Below, one piece after another: positions 11,046 through 22,354 of a stretch of DNA of 64,000 bases. The number at the start of each line of letters is the position of its first letter. Within the stretch, counting starts at the first letter, position 1. The translations under genes and the position numbers were made by a program. The notes under the pieces were generated by a model that was not told where the DNA came from, did not search any database, and was given only the letters and a program-made list of their open reading frames with translations. Origin of the DNA: Malus domestica (taxonomy: Eukaryota > Streptophyta > Magnoliopsida > Rosales > Rosaceae); NCBI RefSeq assembly GCF_042453785.1, contig NC_091675.1, forward strand, positions 6,088,501-6,152,500, in the 5' to 3' direction.

Positions 11046-11084
11046 TCATTGTCTATCGTATTTACTTCTCAATTTGGTTTACTT

Positions 11085-11196
11085 CCCAAATACATGAGTT
11101 TTAGTGGCGGTTGTCTATCGTGTTTACTTCTATATTTGGTTTCTTCTTATCTAATTAATGTGAATTGTATGTAGTTATTTCAAGTACATTGTATTT
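11085..11196 (+). repeat. Direct repeat A, second copy
   Basis: Matches 9431-9538. It retains the unbroken ATTGTATTT site that the foldback element occupies in the first copy. Confidence 0.8.
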
Positions 11197-11323
11197 ATAT
11201 AAAATAAAATACAAAATTAGCAAGGGCGGACCCTAAGATTATTATATGTCTAAGAAATGTTTGTGAATTTTTACATATGGCCTTTCGAATTATTTTTCCT
11301 AGATCCGTCATAGAAAATTAGTA

Positions 11324-11427
11324 AACGATTTCTTGTGTTTTGGTAAGAGAAATTTACTATAAGATGTTTTAATCAAATTCATTATTGTGTTCAATGTACA
11401 CCCAACTCATTATTGTGTTCATTTTAT
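11324..11427 (+). repeat. Direct repeat B, second copy
   Basis: Matches 10741-10905 with an internal deletion relative to that copy. It ends about 345 bp before the GA20ox start codon, so the duplication reaches the proximal upstream region. Confidence 0.75.
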
Positions 11428-11667
11428 ACATGGAAAAGGATCCAACCTCTATATTTTCTTTAAAATCAATCTTCCAAATATGCTCATTACATACCAAAAA
11501 AATTACCGATAAGATTCAGTGTTTTGGCAACGAAATACAGATCGGTCATTCAGCCAAATATTTCCTTTGAAATCAATTTCCAAGTATAATCGTGGATACA
11601 CACGAACGTCTTGGCCATCCAAATACTAGACCCCAAGTTTCTTTCAACACCCTTTGGAACACTCCTC

Positions 11668-11676
11668 TTATAAATT
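11668..11676 (+). promoter_or_regulatory. Putative TATA box of GA20ox
   Basis: TTATAAATT lies about 100 bp upstream of the start codon at 11772, a usual distance for a plant TATA box plus short 5' leader. Assigned by position and motif only. Confidence 0.5.
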
Positions 11677-11771
11677 CTACATAAATTGGAACCTATCTTG
11701 GCCTATTCTCACAATTGTCCGTGTCTCCTTAGCGGAAAAAGAAAATTGTCCGTGTCCTACAATACCAAACT

Positions 11772-14700
11772 ATGGATTCGAGTGCCTCAGTTCTCTTGTC
11801 CTCTCCATCAAAGCTCGAAAACCATCAGGAAACCAATAGCCATATCCAAAAGGGAGGTATTGCTCCTTTCATTGACTCATCATATTTGCAAAAACAATCC
11901 CATGTCCCCACTGGTTTCATTTGGCCTGAAAGTCACTTGGTTGCTGCTCTTGAGGAGCTCAATGAACCATTGGTGGATCTTGAGGGTTTCTTCAAGGGTG
12001 ATGCTGTGGCAACCGAGCATGCTGCCAAACTCATTAGGGCATCTTGCTTGAGCCATGGTTTTTTCCAAGTGACCAACCACGGCGTTGATCCAAATCTCCT
12101 CAAACTCGCTGATGATCACATGGATCATTTCTTCAAGCTCCCCGTCGAAGAGAAAGCAAAGGTGAAAAGGGTACCTGGTAGCCCTTGGGGTTATTCTGGG
12201 TCTCATGCTGATCGATTCTCAACCAATTTGCCATGGAAGGAAACTTTGTCTTTTGGTTTCCAAGCGAATGGCACCGACACAGTTGTGGCGGATTTCTTCA
12301 AATCCAAACTAGGCGAAGATTTTGAACAAACAGGGTAAGTCTTATTTATAAATGGTACATGATCAGTAGTGCTACATGACTCACACTAATTACGTTTGTT
12401 TTTCTTACACGTGTGGGCAGCATTTTCTAAATAGTATATTTATAAACAAGCTGGATGTGTTTAATTTAGTTCTTGCAAACAAAGGGATTTTTGAACATTA
12501 ATCCTTGTAAAAGATTAAAATTTAAAAAAAATCTGGTGCTAGATTAAATATTCAATTTAATCCCTTGGGTGTACTTTTATCAAAATTTACATTCAATTTT
12601 TGTTATTTAATGTGTATTTTTATTTAATCTCTCCATATTAAATTTTAATTTTATTAATATGCACATATTTAGTTTTTTTTAATTAGAAATGAATGTAAAT
12701 GAGAAAATATTAAAAAAAAATTGTGATACAAAAATATATAAATACATAAGTGTTCATAAATGATTGTGCCAAAATATATAAAATTGACTTTTTGTACCGA
12801 AATATATTATAATGAACCTAAATGTATGTACCGAAATGTATTATATTGAATTAATGTACCTAAATGTCAATACCGAAATGTATGTACCTAAATGTCAATA
12901 CCGAAAATGTATGTACCTAAATATCAATACCAAAATGTATTTACCGAAATATAATAATTGAATTAATGTACCTAAAAGTCAATACTCAAATGTGTGTACC
13001 AAAGTGTACGTAACGAAATACATTATATTGACCGAAATGCGTTATATTGAATCAATGTAACTACATGTTTGTACCGATGGATATACAAAAATATTCAAAT
13101 GTATTAATGTACCTAAATAAAGAACATACAAAATTGTTATCGGAATATATATTATAAAAAAATTAGTTGCCTAAATGTAGACATTAAAATATATTATGAT
13201 GAATGAAATAAAAATTAAATTTAAATGTAATTAATACATTAAAATAAAAATAAAAGGATAAAATAAAACATCAAAATACAACTAATAAATGATATGATTA
13301 AATGTGCTAGGGACTAAAATTGGATTTTAATCTTACATATGGTTATAATCTAAAACTCATCTTTTTTAAGGATTAAAATGAAATTTTCTATTTGTTGTAT
13401 ATAGGCTGGTCTATCAAAAGTACTGTGAATCAATGAATGTTTTGGCTCTTTCAATAATGGAGCTGCTTGCAATCAGCTTGGGAGTGGATCGGATGCATTA
13501 CAGAGAATTTTTTGAGGATGCTCACTCAATCATGAGGTGCAACTTCTACCCGACTTGCCAAGAGCCAAGTCTTACTCTCGGAACCGGACCTCATTGTGAT
13601 CCAACATCCTTGACCATACTCAATCAAGACCAAGTTGGAGGGCTTGATGTGTTTGTCAACAAGAAGTGGCATTCGGTTCGACCGATTCAAGGTGCCCTAG
13701 TCATCAACATTGGTGACACCTTCTCGGTACGCATACATGCTCTTATAATTGATAAGGAATATCTAGAAGAGTAATGTTATTCATATCATGTTTTTGTACC
13801 ACATTTTCATATCACCTTAGGTGACATTTGATATGGACAGCCACATCATTTGAATTAATTAGATTTTTAAATTTGGTTCATTATTTAATAAACTAATAAT
13901 TAAGAAAAACTAGTTAATTAAATGATGATTATGGTATACGAGGAGTCTTTCTTATTCATTTCCTTAGGTTTTGTAAATTTTTCAAATGATGTGGCAATCT
14001 ACATCAGATGCCACCTAAAGTGGTATAGAAATGTGGTACAAAAATATGATATGAATAATATTACTCTATTTAAGATAGTAATTATGCTTGAGTCATATTG
14101 GTTTCCCCACCAAATTTGTACGTGGCACCACTATGGTTTCATAGATTAATCAATTTTAGGAAAAAAACTGTGGCTACTCCAACAAAAAGAAAAAAACAAG
14201 GTGTCTTTCCATCAATGTTCCAGATTATGGATATTAGGAAATCTTGACGTACAAGAATGGTAAAGGATTGATATGGGGGCTAGGTTAGTGTTAACAGAAA
14301 ATACAAGAATCCTAGTGGCTAGTGGCCGGCCCCCATTAGCATTTGTACAATCTGTGATTTTGTTGCACACACGTACACACATGCATATTTTTTGTGCAAA
14401 TATTAGGGTTTTGCATAGGTATATTCTAGAAAAAAACCGAATTAATGAGTTTCAATGTATGACATGGCAGACAAGCAATGAGTACTCAAAGCCACTGGGA
14501 ACAGGTAGTATCATGATGGATATGTTGAGAGTATTGAAGAATGTAATGAAAATAATAATCAATGCCCCATCAATTAACATTATCTAAGTAATTGTTTGTG
14601 TATAAATTGTTCCCTGCATGCACATATATACTCTATATAAATTTAGTTAGATTAGGAGCTGACATGATTCAAAATCAGGCCATAACACAAGAATTCAACA

Positions 14701-15347
14701 TCTTTTCATTGTGGTAAAGGGCCAACTTGCACTATGTATTTTGTTCTCATAAAGTTGAATAGTGCTGATTACCAATAATTGAATCCGGATCCTTGCCGGA
14801 TCCTCTTTGTGAGGATCTTAGGAATCCGTGAATCGTGTCATTTTATCGTATATCGTACGGTCAGAAATCATTTTAAATATTTTTATTTAAAATTAAACAC
14901 AAACAGTAGCTGATAAAAATTGACCGCATCAAATACGATGAACGGACACTATTCATGGATCCCTAAGATTCTCACTAAAAGGATCCGGAGAGGATCCTGT
15001 TGGCCAATAATTATATAGTTTAACTAATTTTTTAATTAATTAATCGATATTTTAATTATGTTTATATATAGGCATTATCGAATGGGAAATACAAGAGTTG
15101 CTTGCACAGGGCAATGGTGAACAGGCGCAAGGAGAGGAGATCGTTGGCATTCTTTTTGTGCCCAAGGGATGACAAGGTTGTGAAGCCCCCCGAGGATCTT
15201 CTGCGCAAAGAACAAGAGACAAGAAAGTACCCGGATTTCACATGGTCAGATTTGCTCCGATTCACTCAATACCATTACAGGGCTGATGAAGCTACCCTCC
15301 AAAACTTCACCAATTGGTTCCTATCTGAATCCAACTCCACCAATTAA
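11772..15347 (+). CDS. GA20ox: Gibberellin 20-oxidase (2-oxoglutarate/Fe(II) dioxygenase)
   Basis: Catalyses successive oxidations of C-20 in GA12/GA53 to GA9/GA20, the step before GA3-oxidase, in the cytosol. Three exons: 11772-12334, 13405-13726 and 15072-15347. Phases agree and give 386 residues, close to the usual ~380. The GA20ox signature LPWKET is at about residue 153. The CNFYPTCQEP substrate-region motif and the first iron ligands (GPHCDPTSL, HxD) are in exon 2. The distal His is in SCLHRAMVNRR in exon 3. Both introns (1070 and 1345 bp) keep the two-intron GA20ox structure; intron 1 has a tandem repeat and intron 2 two MITEs. The start is the first Met of the frame and gives a typical N-terminus. 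The paralogue number cannot be assigned. GA20ox genes are commonly feedback-regulated by GA; no site for this is identified here. Confidence 0.95.
12790..13030. repeat. Degenerate tandem repeat in GA20ox intron 1
   Basis: A unit of about 28 bp, built of ATGTACCTAAATGT and CAATACCGAAATGT, recurs many times with substitutions. No sign of coding. Confidence 0.8.
13768..14067. mobile_element. 300-bp MITE in GA20ox intron 2
   Basis: Inverted terminal repeats of about 95 bp: the left end AGAGTAATGTTATTCATATC is nearly the reverse complement of the right end. Blocks ACCACATTT and GCCACATCATTTGAA recur in opposite orientation. No clean target duplication could be read. Confidence 0.8.
14781..15003. 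mobile_element. 223-bp MITE in GA20ox intron 2, 9-bp duplication
   Basis: Flanked by CCAATAATT (14772-14780, 15004-15012). The ends are inverted repeats of about 60 bp rich in GGATCC (CCGGATCCT, GTGAG, CTTAGG, GTGTC blocks on both sides). It ends about 70 bp before the exon 3 acceptor. Confidence 0.82.
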
Positions 15348-15530
15348 AATATATCTCCAGCTAGCTAGCAATGGAGTAGTACACAGTTGAAGTTCTCTGG
15401 TTCTCTAGTTCTATGAGAGGGTGCGCGCTCATGTCAGAGAGTGATATTTTTATATTAATCAGTGTACACAGTTGATCGAGTTGTAAGAGTACTTAACCAA
15501 TTATTGGTTAAGTAGCTAGGTAGTTTCAAT

Positions 15531-15536
15531 AATAAA
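15531..15536 (+). terminator. Putative poly(A) signal of GA20ox
   Basis: AATAAA about 185 bp after the stop codon, in an AT-rich context. Position and motif only. Confidence 0.45.
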
Positions 15537-15690
15537 TATTAATGCAAATCTTAGTTATCAGTGAATGCTCATTTTTAATTGTATTACCATATGCATGCAG
15601 GAGTTCTTCTTTTACTTTCTCTCTGTTTTTGCCTTGTAAATATCTCATAGTTTGACTCATCACAGTCGTGTTAGGTAAGATGCAGTGTTA

Positions 15691-16046
15691 GGGCTGGTTT
15701 GGTATTGCTGTGCTTTGAAAAAAAACTGTTGTGAAAATAAGCGGATGTGAAATAAATCAGCAGAGTGTTTGGTAAACTTTTTTTGTAAAAGTGCTTTTGG
15801 AAAAAAAAGCAGTCTGATAGTGAGTATTTTCATTAAATGAGCACTGTAGCTCCGTGTGCTTTGAAAAAAAAGCCAGTTTTCCAAAGTTGCAAATAGCAGC
15901 TTCAGCTTTTTCCTTTGATTCCAGCTTATTCTCACAACAGCTTCCAAAATAAACTTTTTTTTCTCAGTTTACCAAACACCTAAAACCTTCACAGTTTTTT
16001 TTCATAGTTGCTTTTTTTTTTAAGCACCTCACTCCCAAACCACCCC
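15691..16046. mobile_element. Tourist-like MITE (PIF/Harbinger type), 356 bp
   Basis: Starts GGGCTGGTTTGG and ends CCAAACCACCCC, an imperfect inverted repeat, flanked by TTA on both sides (15688-15690, 16047-16049). A TTA/TAA duplication is the PIF/Harbinger hallmark. Inner blocks (CCAAACAC / GTGTTTGG, AAGTGCTTTT / AAGCACC) are also inverted. Confidence 0.8.
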
Positions 16047-16049
16047 TTA

Positions 16050-18370
16050 GTCCATTTACTTGCACACTGACGGTGACGGTGACAGCAAATCTCTAAAGAC
16101 AAAACGGTCGTATATAATCTAACTCTAGCAAGAATCACAAAAGGAGGAAAAAGATTGCCTCCATGTCTCTATTTGAATGTACCTACACCGTGCGTACAAG
16201 TCATTTAACGGATAGATAAAAGAGGAGAGCGTAAAAATGAAAATGAGAATGCATAAGTTACTCGTCAGTTAAATATGTTTTCACGATTTCGAGGGAATCC
16301 ACTTGTACATTTTACTGGGACATGCAAAGCTTCACGAAAAAAATAAAAACCCTGACACGAGGCTCTTTTCTTTTTTGTTTTTCTTTGCAATATAGGACAA
16401 CCAAGATGGACGTCGCAAGGAGGAAGCAAATATTTGTTAGGAGCCAAAGCTAAGGACAACCAAAACTCCCTTTAGTTTCTCAACTCAGATGGTCTTCAGC
16501 TAGAGACCAACCAACCACATTTGTTGGGATCGAAAAGAGGTAGAAGGACTGCTGCAGAGGTAGGCCTATAAATCTGTATGCGCGTGTTTTAAGTATTCAA
16601 ATGTTTGTGTTTGGTAAGTTAAAACTATCATGCTTCAACTTGTACTTTTGTAGTTTATAACAACTATTTTCCCAACGAGTAATGCAATCATTGGCAGATT
16701 ATATATTATATGTTTCCATATATATGTTAATCAACACAAAATATGTTTATATTGTCAAAATGTGAATATAAACCACATAGAATCTAGTTTTCTTTTAACC
16801 GAAAGAACTCAAAATCTCTGGAGGGTTAACCTATTTAGATATTTAGAATTTAGACGATTGATCCAAAAGTAGGTGGTGGGGCTGTTTTACCAAATGATCA
16901 TATCGAAGACAGTCTTAAAAAAAAAAATTAAAGAAAACGAGACAAAACTGGAACATCTCCAAGTGTGAATGTTCTTGTTAATTAATAAAGCTCTGTTGGA
17001 GAAGATAACAATTTACCGTAATTCAAATTCAATTTGTTTAGCTCGTTAAATAATTATTTCGTTTTTAGTTTTTATTTTTGTGTTAGTGTAATAAAGAAAA
17101 ATGTAAGGAAAATGAGAGTCGAAGAAGAGTGGATGAATGATATTACGAAAAAGACAAAAGAAAAACTAAAAAGATGAACACTAAACCAACAGCAAAAAAT
17201 TGTTTTAAGTTGTTTTCACTTTCAATTAGTTTTTGTTTTGTTGTAAAAAAAAGTTTTTGTTTTGTTCACTCTTCCTTCTTTCTTTTCCCATCTCCCATCA
17301 CCTTTCTTCCTCCCTTCCCCCTCTATATATTTTCCTCATATCTCATAAACAAAAAATCAAAACAAAAAACTACAAAAAAAATGGTTATTAAACGTCTCAT
17401 GTTTTGTACTTGGTAGGAAATACATAATGCATGCATTTATAAATTGGACCCCTTAATTATGTTTATGTTTATGTTTGCCGACCGATACAAAAATATATAC
17501 GTTAGTCCGTGTTTCAATGAAGAAGAAAATAGTAGCTCGGCCCCCACCGATGGCAATACAAGTATTGATCCCTTTATAAGTGGACTAATATTATATTCCC
17601 CATTGAAAACAACTTGGTCCTAGAAGTGGTGCAATATTGGATTAGCTAACAAGTAGTAGTACGTACAAATAAACGCAGATTATGGACTGATCAATCGGGC
17701 CAAGTCAATAATTCAGAGGCCACTAACAGCTTGGATTTTGGTTCTTTAAAAGAAGGGCAGCAACGTGCATGATTTCATTTCTGTCTAGCAGGTTTGTCAG
17801 CAGGTTAGACAAATATTTGGGACCCTTGGTATCAAATTTGCCCAGCAGAGGTGTAATCATAAATTTCCTAAAGTCATCGATTTGTTCTACATTTCTCTAG
17901 ATTGATCCGGACACTTATTACAGCAGTTTTGGATTGAATTGAAATACTGAAATTTTGGATAAAGAAATTTACACAGATTGCACAAGTGATGTGAAGTGAT
18001 CAACCTTCTAGATGAAGCATGTGCATCAGATTATATTAACGTCACACTAGAAAGTAGGGACCAAGTTTTGTTTTTCTTTCTTGTTTTTTTGTTTGTTTTT
18101 TTCATTTTTTGGTCCGGAGGGACAAAGACTGTTAACAGAGTAAAACAGAAGGTCCAAATTGGTCAAATATTTTAGTAAAGCAAAAAGATATAAAATTGGT
18201 ATTTAACTGAGAAGATACGTAATTAAGTAGTTAACATATATTTTCCGTGCAAAGATATATATTTAACCTTGTTTTTGGAGGCACTCAAAAGTTTCAAATT
18301 TTGTTGGTTGACAACAGGGCATAAGCCCGAAAGAAAAGGAAAAATTACATAAGAATATTACGAGGCCACG
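16050..18370. other. Gene-free stretch
   Basis: AT-rich, with short ORFs only (16265-16459 -, 17174-17416 +), neither with a recognisable domain or plausible splice context. No bounded repeat identified by eye. Confidence 0.55.
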
Positions 18371-18375
18371 AGACC

Positions 18376-19080
18376 TCACTTATATCTATAACTAGCAATT
18401 GATGACAAGAAGGAAGAGCTTACGAATTTTACAATAAGGGTACGACAATTCAATAATAAACTTCCTAGAAGGTGATTATCCACTTTTGCATTTGAAATCA
18501 ATTGTACTGCAAGCACATAAGATCTCACCTTGACCAGGATTAGAATAAAAGCCATAAACCTACCTCGACGTGTTTCTAACGTCACCACCAACATCAATGA
18601 AATTGGCCATCTCTTGTGACGCCCATAACATTAAGCTTTATCCAACCCTCAGGAGGAGATTCCCAATAAAGAAAAACATGTGTTCGAATGGGCATTATGG
18701 AGGAAACCATCTTCCTTTGAAGCCAATCTTTCAAGTAGGCAATAATAATAGATTTGGATCATTATGGAGAGCAAAATCATGTTCAAAAATACTTTAATTT
18801 GTTTCGTCAGGGCAACAAGAACCAACAAATGATACAAAAAATAAGCCTCTATTCCAAATTATCCAAGACTAATGTTTTGGAAGAGAAATTATTTTGGAAT
18901 CAATTAGTAGTACATGCATCGGTAAAAATTGATCAGGAAACAGGAAAACTTCTCCAAACCTTAGCAACAAAGGAGCAATCTCTAAAGAAGTGAATAATTG
19001 GTTCAAAAGCAACATCATATCTGCCGCCATGAAGAATCCGTAGTCAACCCCGTCTAACTCGTAGAGCATTGGTTAATAAT
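18376..19080 (-). pseudogene. Non-LTR retrotransposon (LINE) 3' relic
   Basis: Minus strand. 18870-19075 reads, in shifting frames, like the zinc-binding RT-associated domain at the end of plant LINE ORFs (RYDVAFEPIIHFFRDCSFVAKVWRSF, cf. E(S)xxHxFxxC). 18376-18600 resembles an RNase H domain (VYGFYSNPGQGEILCA with downstream FIIEL). Stops interrupt both, so this is an old, inactive fragment. Confidence 0.7.
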
Positions 19081-19342
19081 TTGTCTAGCAACACAAGACA
19101 AAGATAGGAGGAAGATGCACACCCAGATAAAGCTCCATCGCCACTTAGTATTTATATTACCGTTTAGATCTAACATATAGGCAAACTTCACAATTAAATT
19201 ACTATCATTAATTGGTCTCTATATACAATTATCTGATGAGCCACCAATTTTATCCACAAGTATTATTAAAGCACTATGCAAGTCTTTGGAGGAACTTCAT
19301 ATTTTTCTGCCAATGAGGTGTTGTGCCTAAAGAAAAAACTTA

Positions 19343-19475
19343 GAGACTGTTCACTTTTAACGAAAATGACATTTTTACTCTAAAAAGTTACTCATAGTAT
19401 TATTCACTTACAACATCTTTTTGTTATTTTGATTAAAACTCAAAATTTTCAAGTAATTTCCATTAGTTTTCTTAA
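19343..19475. repeat. Dispersed short repeat, GTTCACTTTAACG family, copy 1
   Basis: Shares its whole length, in opposite orientation, with 28250-28405 and 48020-48172. Landmarks are CTGTTCACTTTTAACGAAAA, AACTCAAAATTTTCAAG and CATTAGTTTTC. Likely a non-autonomous element; clear duplications were not read. Confidence 0.7.
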
Positions 19476-20177
19476 TTTTATATATTTTGCCAACCAACCA
19501 AAGTACACTGATGTTCAGCCCACCTAATCTTTGTTTTAGGCTTAATTTGTATGTAAGTTCCATTTTTCTCCTTGAAGTTGCAACTTTGTGAGTTTATTTT
19601 TTTGTTTTCACTGATTTTGTCATGTCATCCATTTCATTAAGTTGATCAAGAAATGGTTAAATTAGCTGATGTGAAACTGACCAAAAAACCAATGTCTTTT
19701 CTTTGACACAAAGCGATAGGCATATTTCATTAATAAAGATTAAGCCCATGAACTTATTATTTTAGGTCGGAACAAATTGATATGATCCTCTTTTTTACGT
19801 CTTCATGTCTCCTAAGAACATATTAGGTACAATATGGTGCAAAAAGAGTACATCTTATTTATTTATTTATTTTCAGTTTTGACAAAAAATATGGCATTTT
19901 CTTCAATTATTATTTTTTTAATTTGGAGAGTAATTCGCATCATAAATTAGCAAAAGATGATAGACGCAACAGATTCAACACTAAAACACACATAAAACCA
20001 TCCTCAAAATAAGAGATCACATCAATTCAACGAGCAAGATAGAAACCACCAATCAACTCATTTCACACTAACTACATTGTTTGTAGTCTTGTAGATAGAT
20101 AATTCCTTTATGAACTCATTTATTTAACTAAGATAATTCCCTTTCGACTCTAGCCACCCACATACATTTTATATAAA

Positions 20178-20324
20178 GGATTGTGCTATCCACACATCTC
20201 ATTTTACTTCTCACACATTCTTGATAATTTATGTCCATTGATCTTCTTCAATTCATCTGATCCGACGGTCGAAAATTAAAAAGGTATGTGAGAAGTAAAA
20301 TAAAATGTGTGGATATCACACCCC
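20178..20324. mobile_element. 147-bp MITE, copy 1
   Basis: Inverted ends (GTGCTATCCACACATC... and reverse complement GTGATATCCACACAT) and ACTTCTCACA blocks on both sides. Perfect 9-bp duplication TTATATAAA (20169-20177, 20325-20333). A second copy of identical length lies at 20995-21141. Confidence 0.9.
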
Positions 20325-20442
20325 TTATATAAAATATGATTCATTGCTCTAAATCCTTTTTATTTTTGGATATAGCTGGTTCTTCAAAGAATTCCAAAAG
20401 CCAAATTTTTGTTCTAGTATTTCCGTCTCTCGTGCTTCATAA

Positions 20443-20847
20443 GAGCAACTCCAGCCTTGCTGGTTGCTCGGGCGTCAGGCGAGGAGAAAGGGCCCTCGGG
20501 CCGGTGGGAGCAAATCCAGCGGGGAAGGGCCCGAGTGAGGGTGGGAGGTCGAGCGAAGGGGGGGTGGGGAGTCGACGGGCCTGTGGCCCGAGGGTTTTGT
20601 ATTTTTGTATTTTTTTTGTGTCAGAGAGAGAGAGAGATAGCTTTTGTAATTTTTTATTATTTAAACAAACATACAAAACTATTATTTTTATTGCTTATTG
20701 CCAGGGGGGAGGGTTCTAAGGGTGGAGATGTAAATGGCAATTACTGTTCATTAATGGTAATTACTATTCATTTAAGACAGTTACTGTTCAATAGGGTGGA
20801 TTGAATAGTGGATTGCCAGGGGGAGGGCTCCATGGATGGAGTTGCTC
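20443..20847. mobile_element. 405-bp PIF/Harbinger-like MITE with GC-rich core
   Basis: Terminal inverted repeats GAGCAACTCCA / TGGAGTTGCTC flanked by TAA (20440-20442, 20848-20850). The left interior (about 20460-20590) is strongly GC-rich, unlike the surroundings, and produces spurious ORFs. The right half has several TACTGTTCA-type repeats. Confidence 0.85.
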
Positions 20848-20994
20848 TAACAAGTGTTTACTTTAGAGGGTTGTTGACTTCCTCCAATAATGGTTGGTAA
20901 CTTGGGTTAAGTTAAATAGTAATTGTGCTTCCTCTTAATAAATTGGTAGTCTCGATCCTTGTAGAGAACCAGTTACATTTTCTATTTTATTATA

Positions 20995-21141
20995 GGGAAG
21001 TGTTATCCACACATCTCTTTTACTTCTCACACACATTTTTTTTATTTTTGTCATTTAATCTTCTTCAATTCATTCAATCTGATGGCCAAAAATTAAAAAG
21101 ATACTTAAGAAATAAAAAGAGATGTGTAGATATCACATCTC
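20995..21141. mobile_element. 147-bp MITE, copy 2
   Basis: Same ends and length as 20178-20324. Flanked by TTATTATA (20987-20994, 21142-21149), 8 bp readable. Confidence 0.85.
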
Positions 21142-21449
21142 TTATTATATCAGCGTCTCCAAACACCTGAATTCATTACAGTATTTGTTGTATTGTGTAT
21201 GGTTTTCATACAAATCACGGTATGTGAATCTTCTTTGGGTTTATCTTGGAAAGTCAATTAATTTTAAAGTTTATTTATATACAACAATAGCAACAATTAA
21301 ACTTTATCTCACTAAATATGATTATGAATCCTGGAATGCTATTACACTCAATTTTACGCCAAGTCTTTTATTAGCTCTAAATAATCTATATCTTTTATTA
21401 TAGTTTCTTTCAAAGTCTTCTTAGGTTTTTTTATATCCCTTTTACCCTA

Positions 21450-21690
21450 AGATTCCCTCGCACAGCCGCATCTTCTAACCCGAGCATCTGTAGGTCTTCG
21501 GTTTACGTGTCCAAATCATCTTAACCAATTTTCTCTCATTTTGTCTTCAATTACGGCCACTCCTACTTTAACTCGGATATCCTCATTCTTAATCATATTA
21601 TTTCTTGTGTGCTTACATATCCAACAAAGCATCCTCATCTCCGTTGCATTTTCCTTCATACTCCTAATCCAATTGTGACATAACGTTCTG
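21450..21690 (-). pseudogene. LINE ORF2 C-terminal relic (RTE-like)
   Basis: Minus-strand translation gives MRMLCWICKHTRNN followed by IRVKVGVAVIEDKM, then RENWLR(stop)FGHVNRRPTDARVRRC. This matches the well-known C-terminal block of plant LINEs (RMLRWMCGHTR...EDKxRExRLRWFGHV). One in-frame stop replaces the Trp after LR. No upstream RT domain is seen, so it is a 5'-truncated fragment. Confidence 0.82.
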
Positions 21691-22165
21691 AAATTTATTG
21701 TATTTTATTCTTAGTAGTAGTGAAATTATCAAATTGCCCATGAGATGCCGCATAAGCCTTCCACACAACCTTAATTTTTCCTTCACTTTTTCACTCTTAT
21801 TTTACTATTTTTAAATACTACTTATTTTTACAAACGTGTAGGTATAAGCAGAACTTAATTCGAAGTTGTGACGAACTCGTTATGTTCAAAACTAAGTAAA
21901 ATTACCGGGATAATTTCAAAACTTGTACTGTGGCTTCCGGCAGTAGGCTGCCTCAGTCTTGTCTATCTGATAACCCTGGTGCAGACTAAATGCATGGGTT
22001 TGAAAAATTGAACATCACATGGGTTGTGGACAAGTGTGCTATTAAAATAATATTTCTTTTGGATTTTGAAAACCCACACTTGTTCCATCACACACATCAC
22101 CATAATTTTCTTCCTTTTTTTGGCCGGTCTCTCATTCTCTCACCCGTTGCTTTCTTTCTCCCTGA

Positions 22166-22354
22166 AACCGGATCCTCTCCGGATCCAAATAAATTGAGTT
22201 TTCTGAGCAAATGATTACTATTAAAATTTGATTCAACAATTATAATTATTATAATTTTTTGAGAATTCCTTTTTTAGCTATTTAATCAAATTTTAACGAT
22301 TCAGATCATTAGCTCAGATGATTCAACTTATTTGGGTCCGGAAGGGATCCGGTT
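22166..22354. mobile_element. 189-bp MITE with GGATCCGG-rich ends
   Basis: Starts AACCGGATCC and ends GGATCCGGTT. Inverted blocks continue inward (CCGGATCCAAATAA / TTATTTGGGTCCGG). The ends resemble the intron-2 element at 14781-15003 but the interior differs. Confidence 0.75.

Noticed and set aside
20336..20804. ORFs of 115-127 codons on plus strand
   Set aside because: Produced by the GC-rich core of the 405-bp MITE; no domain, start context or splice support.
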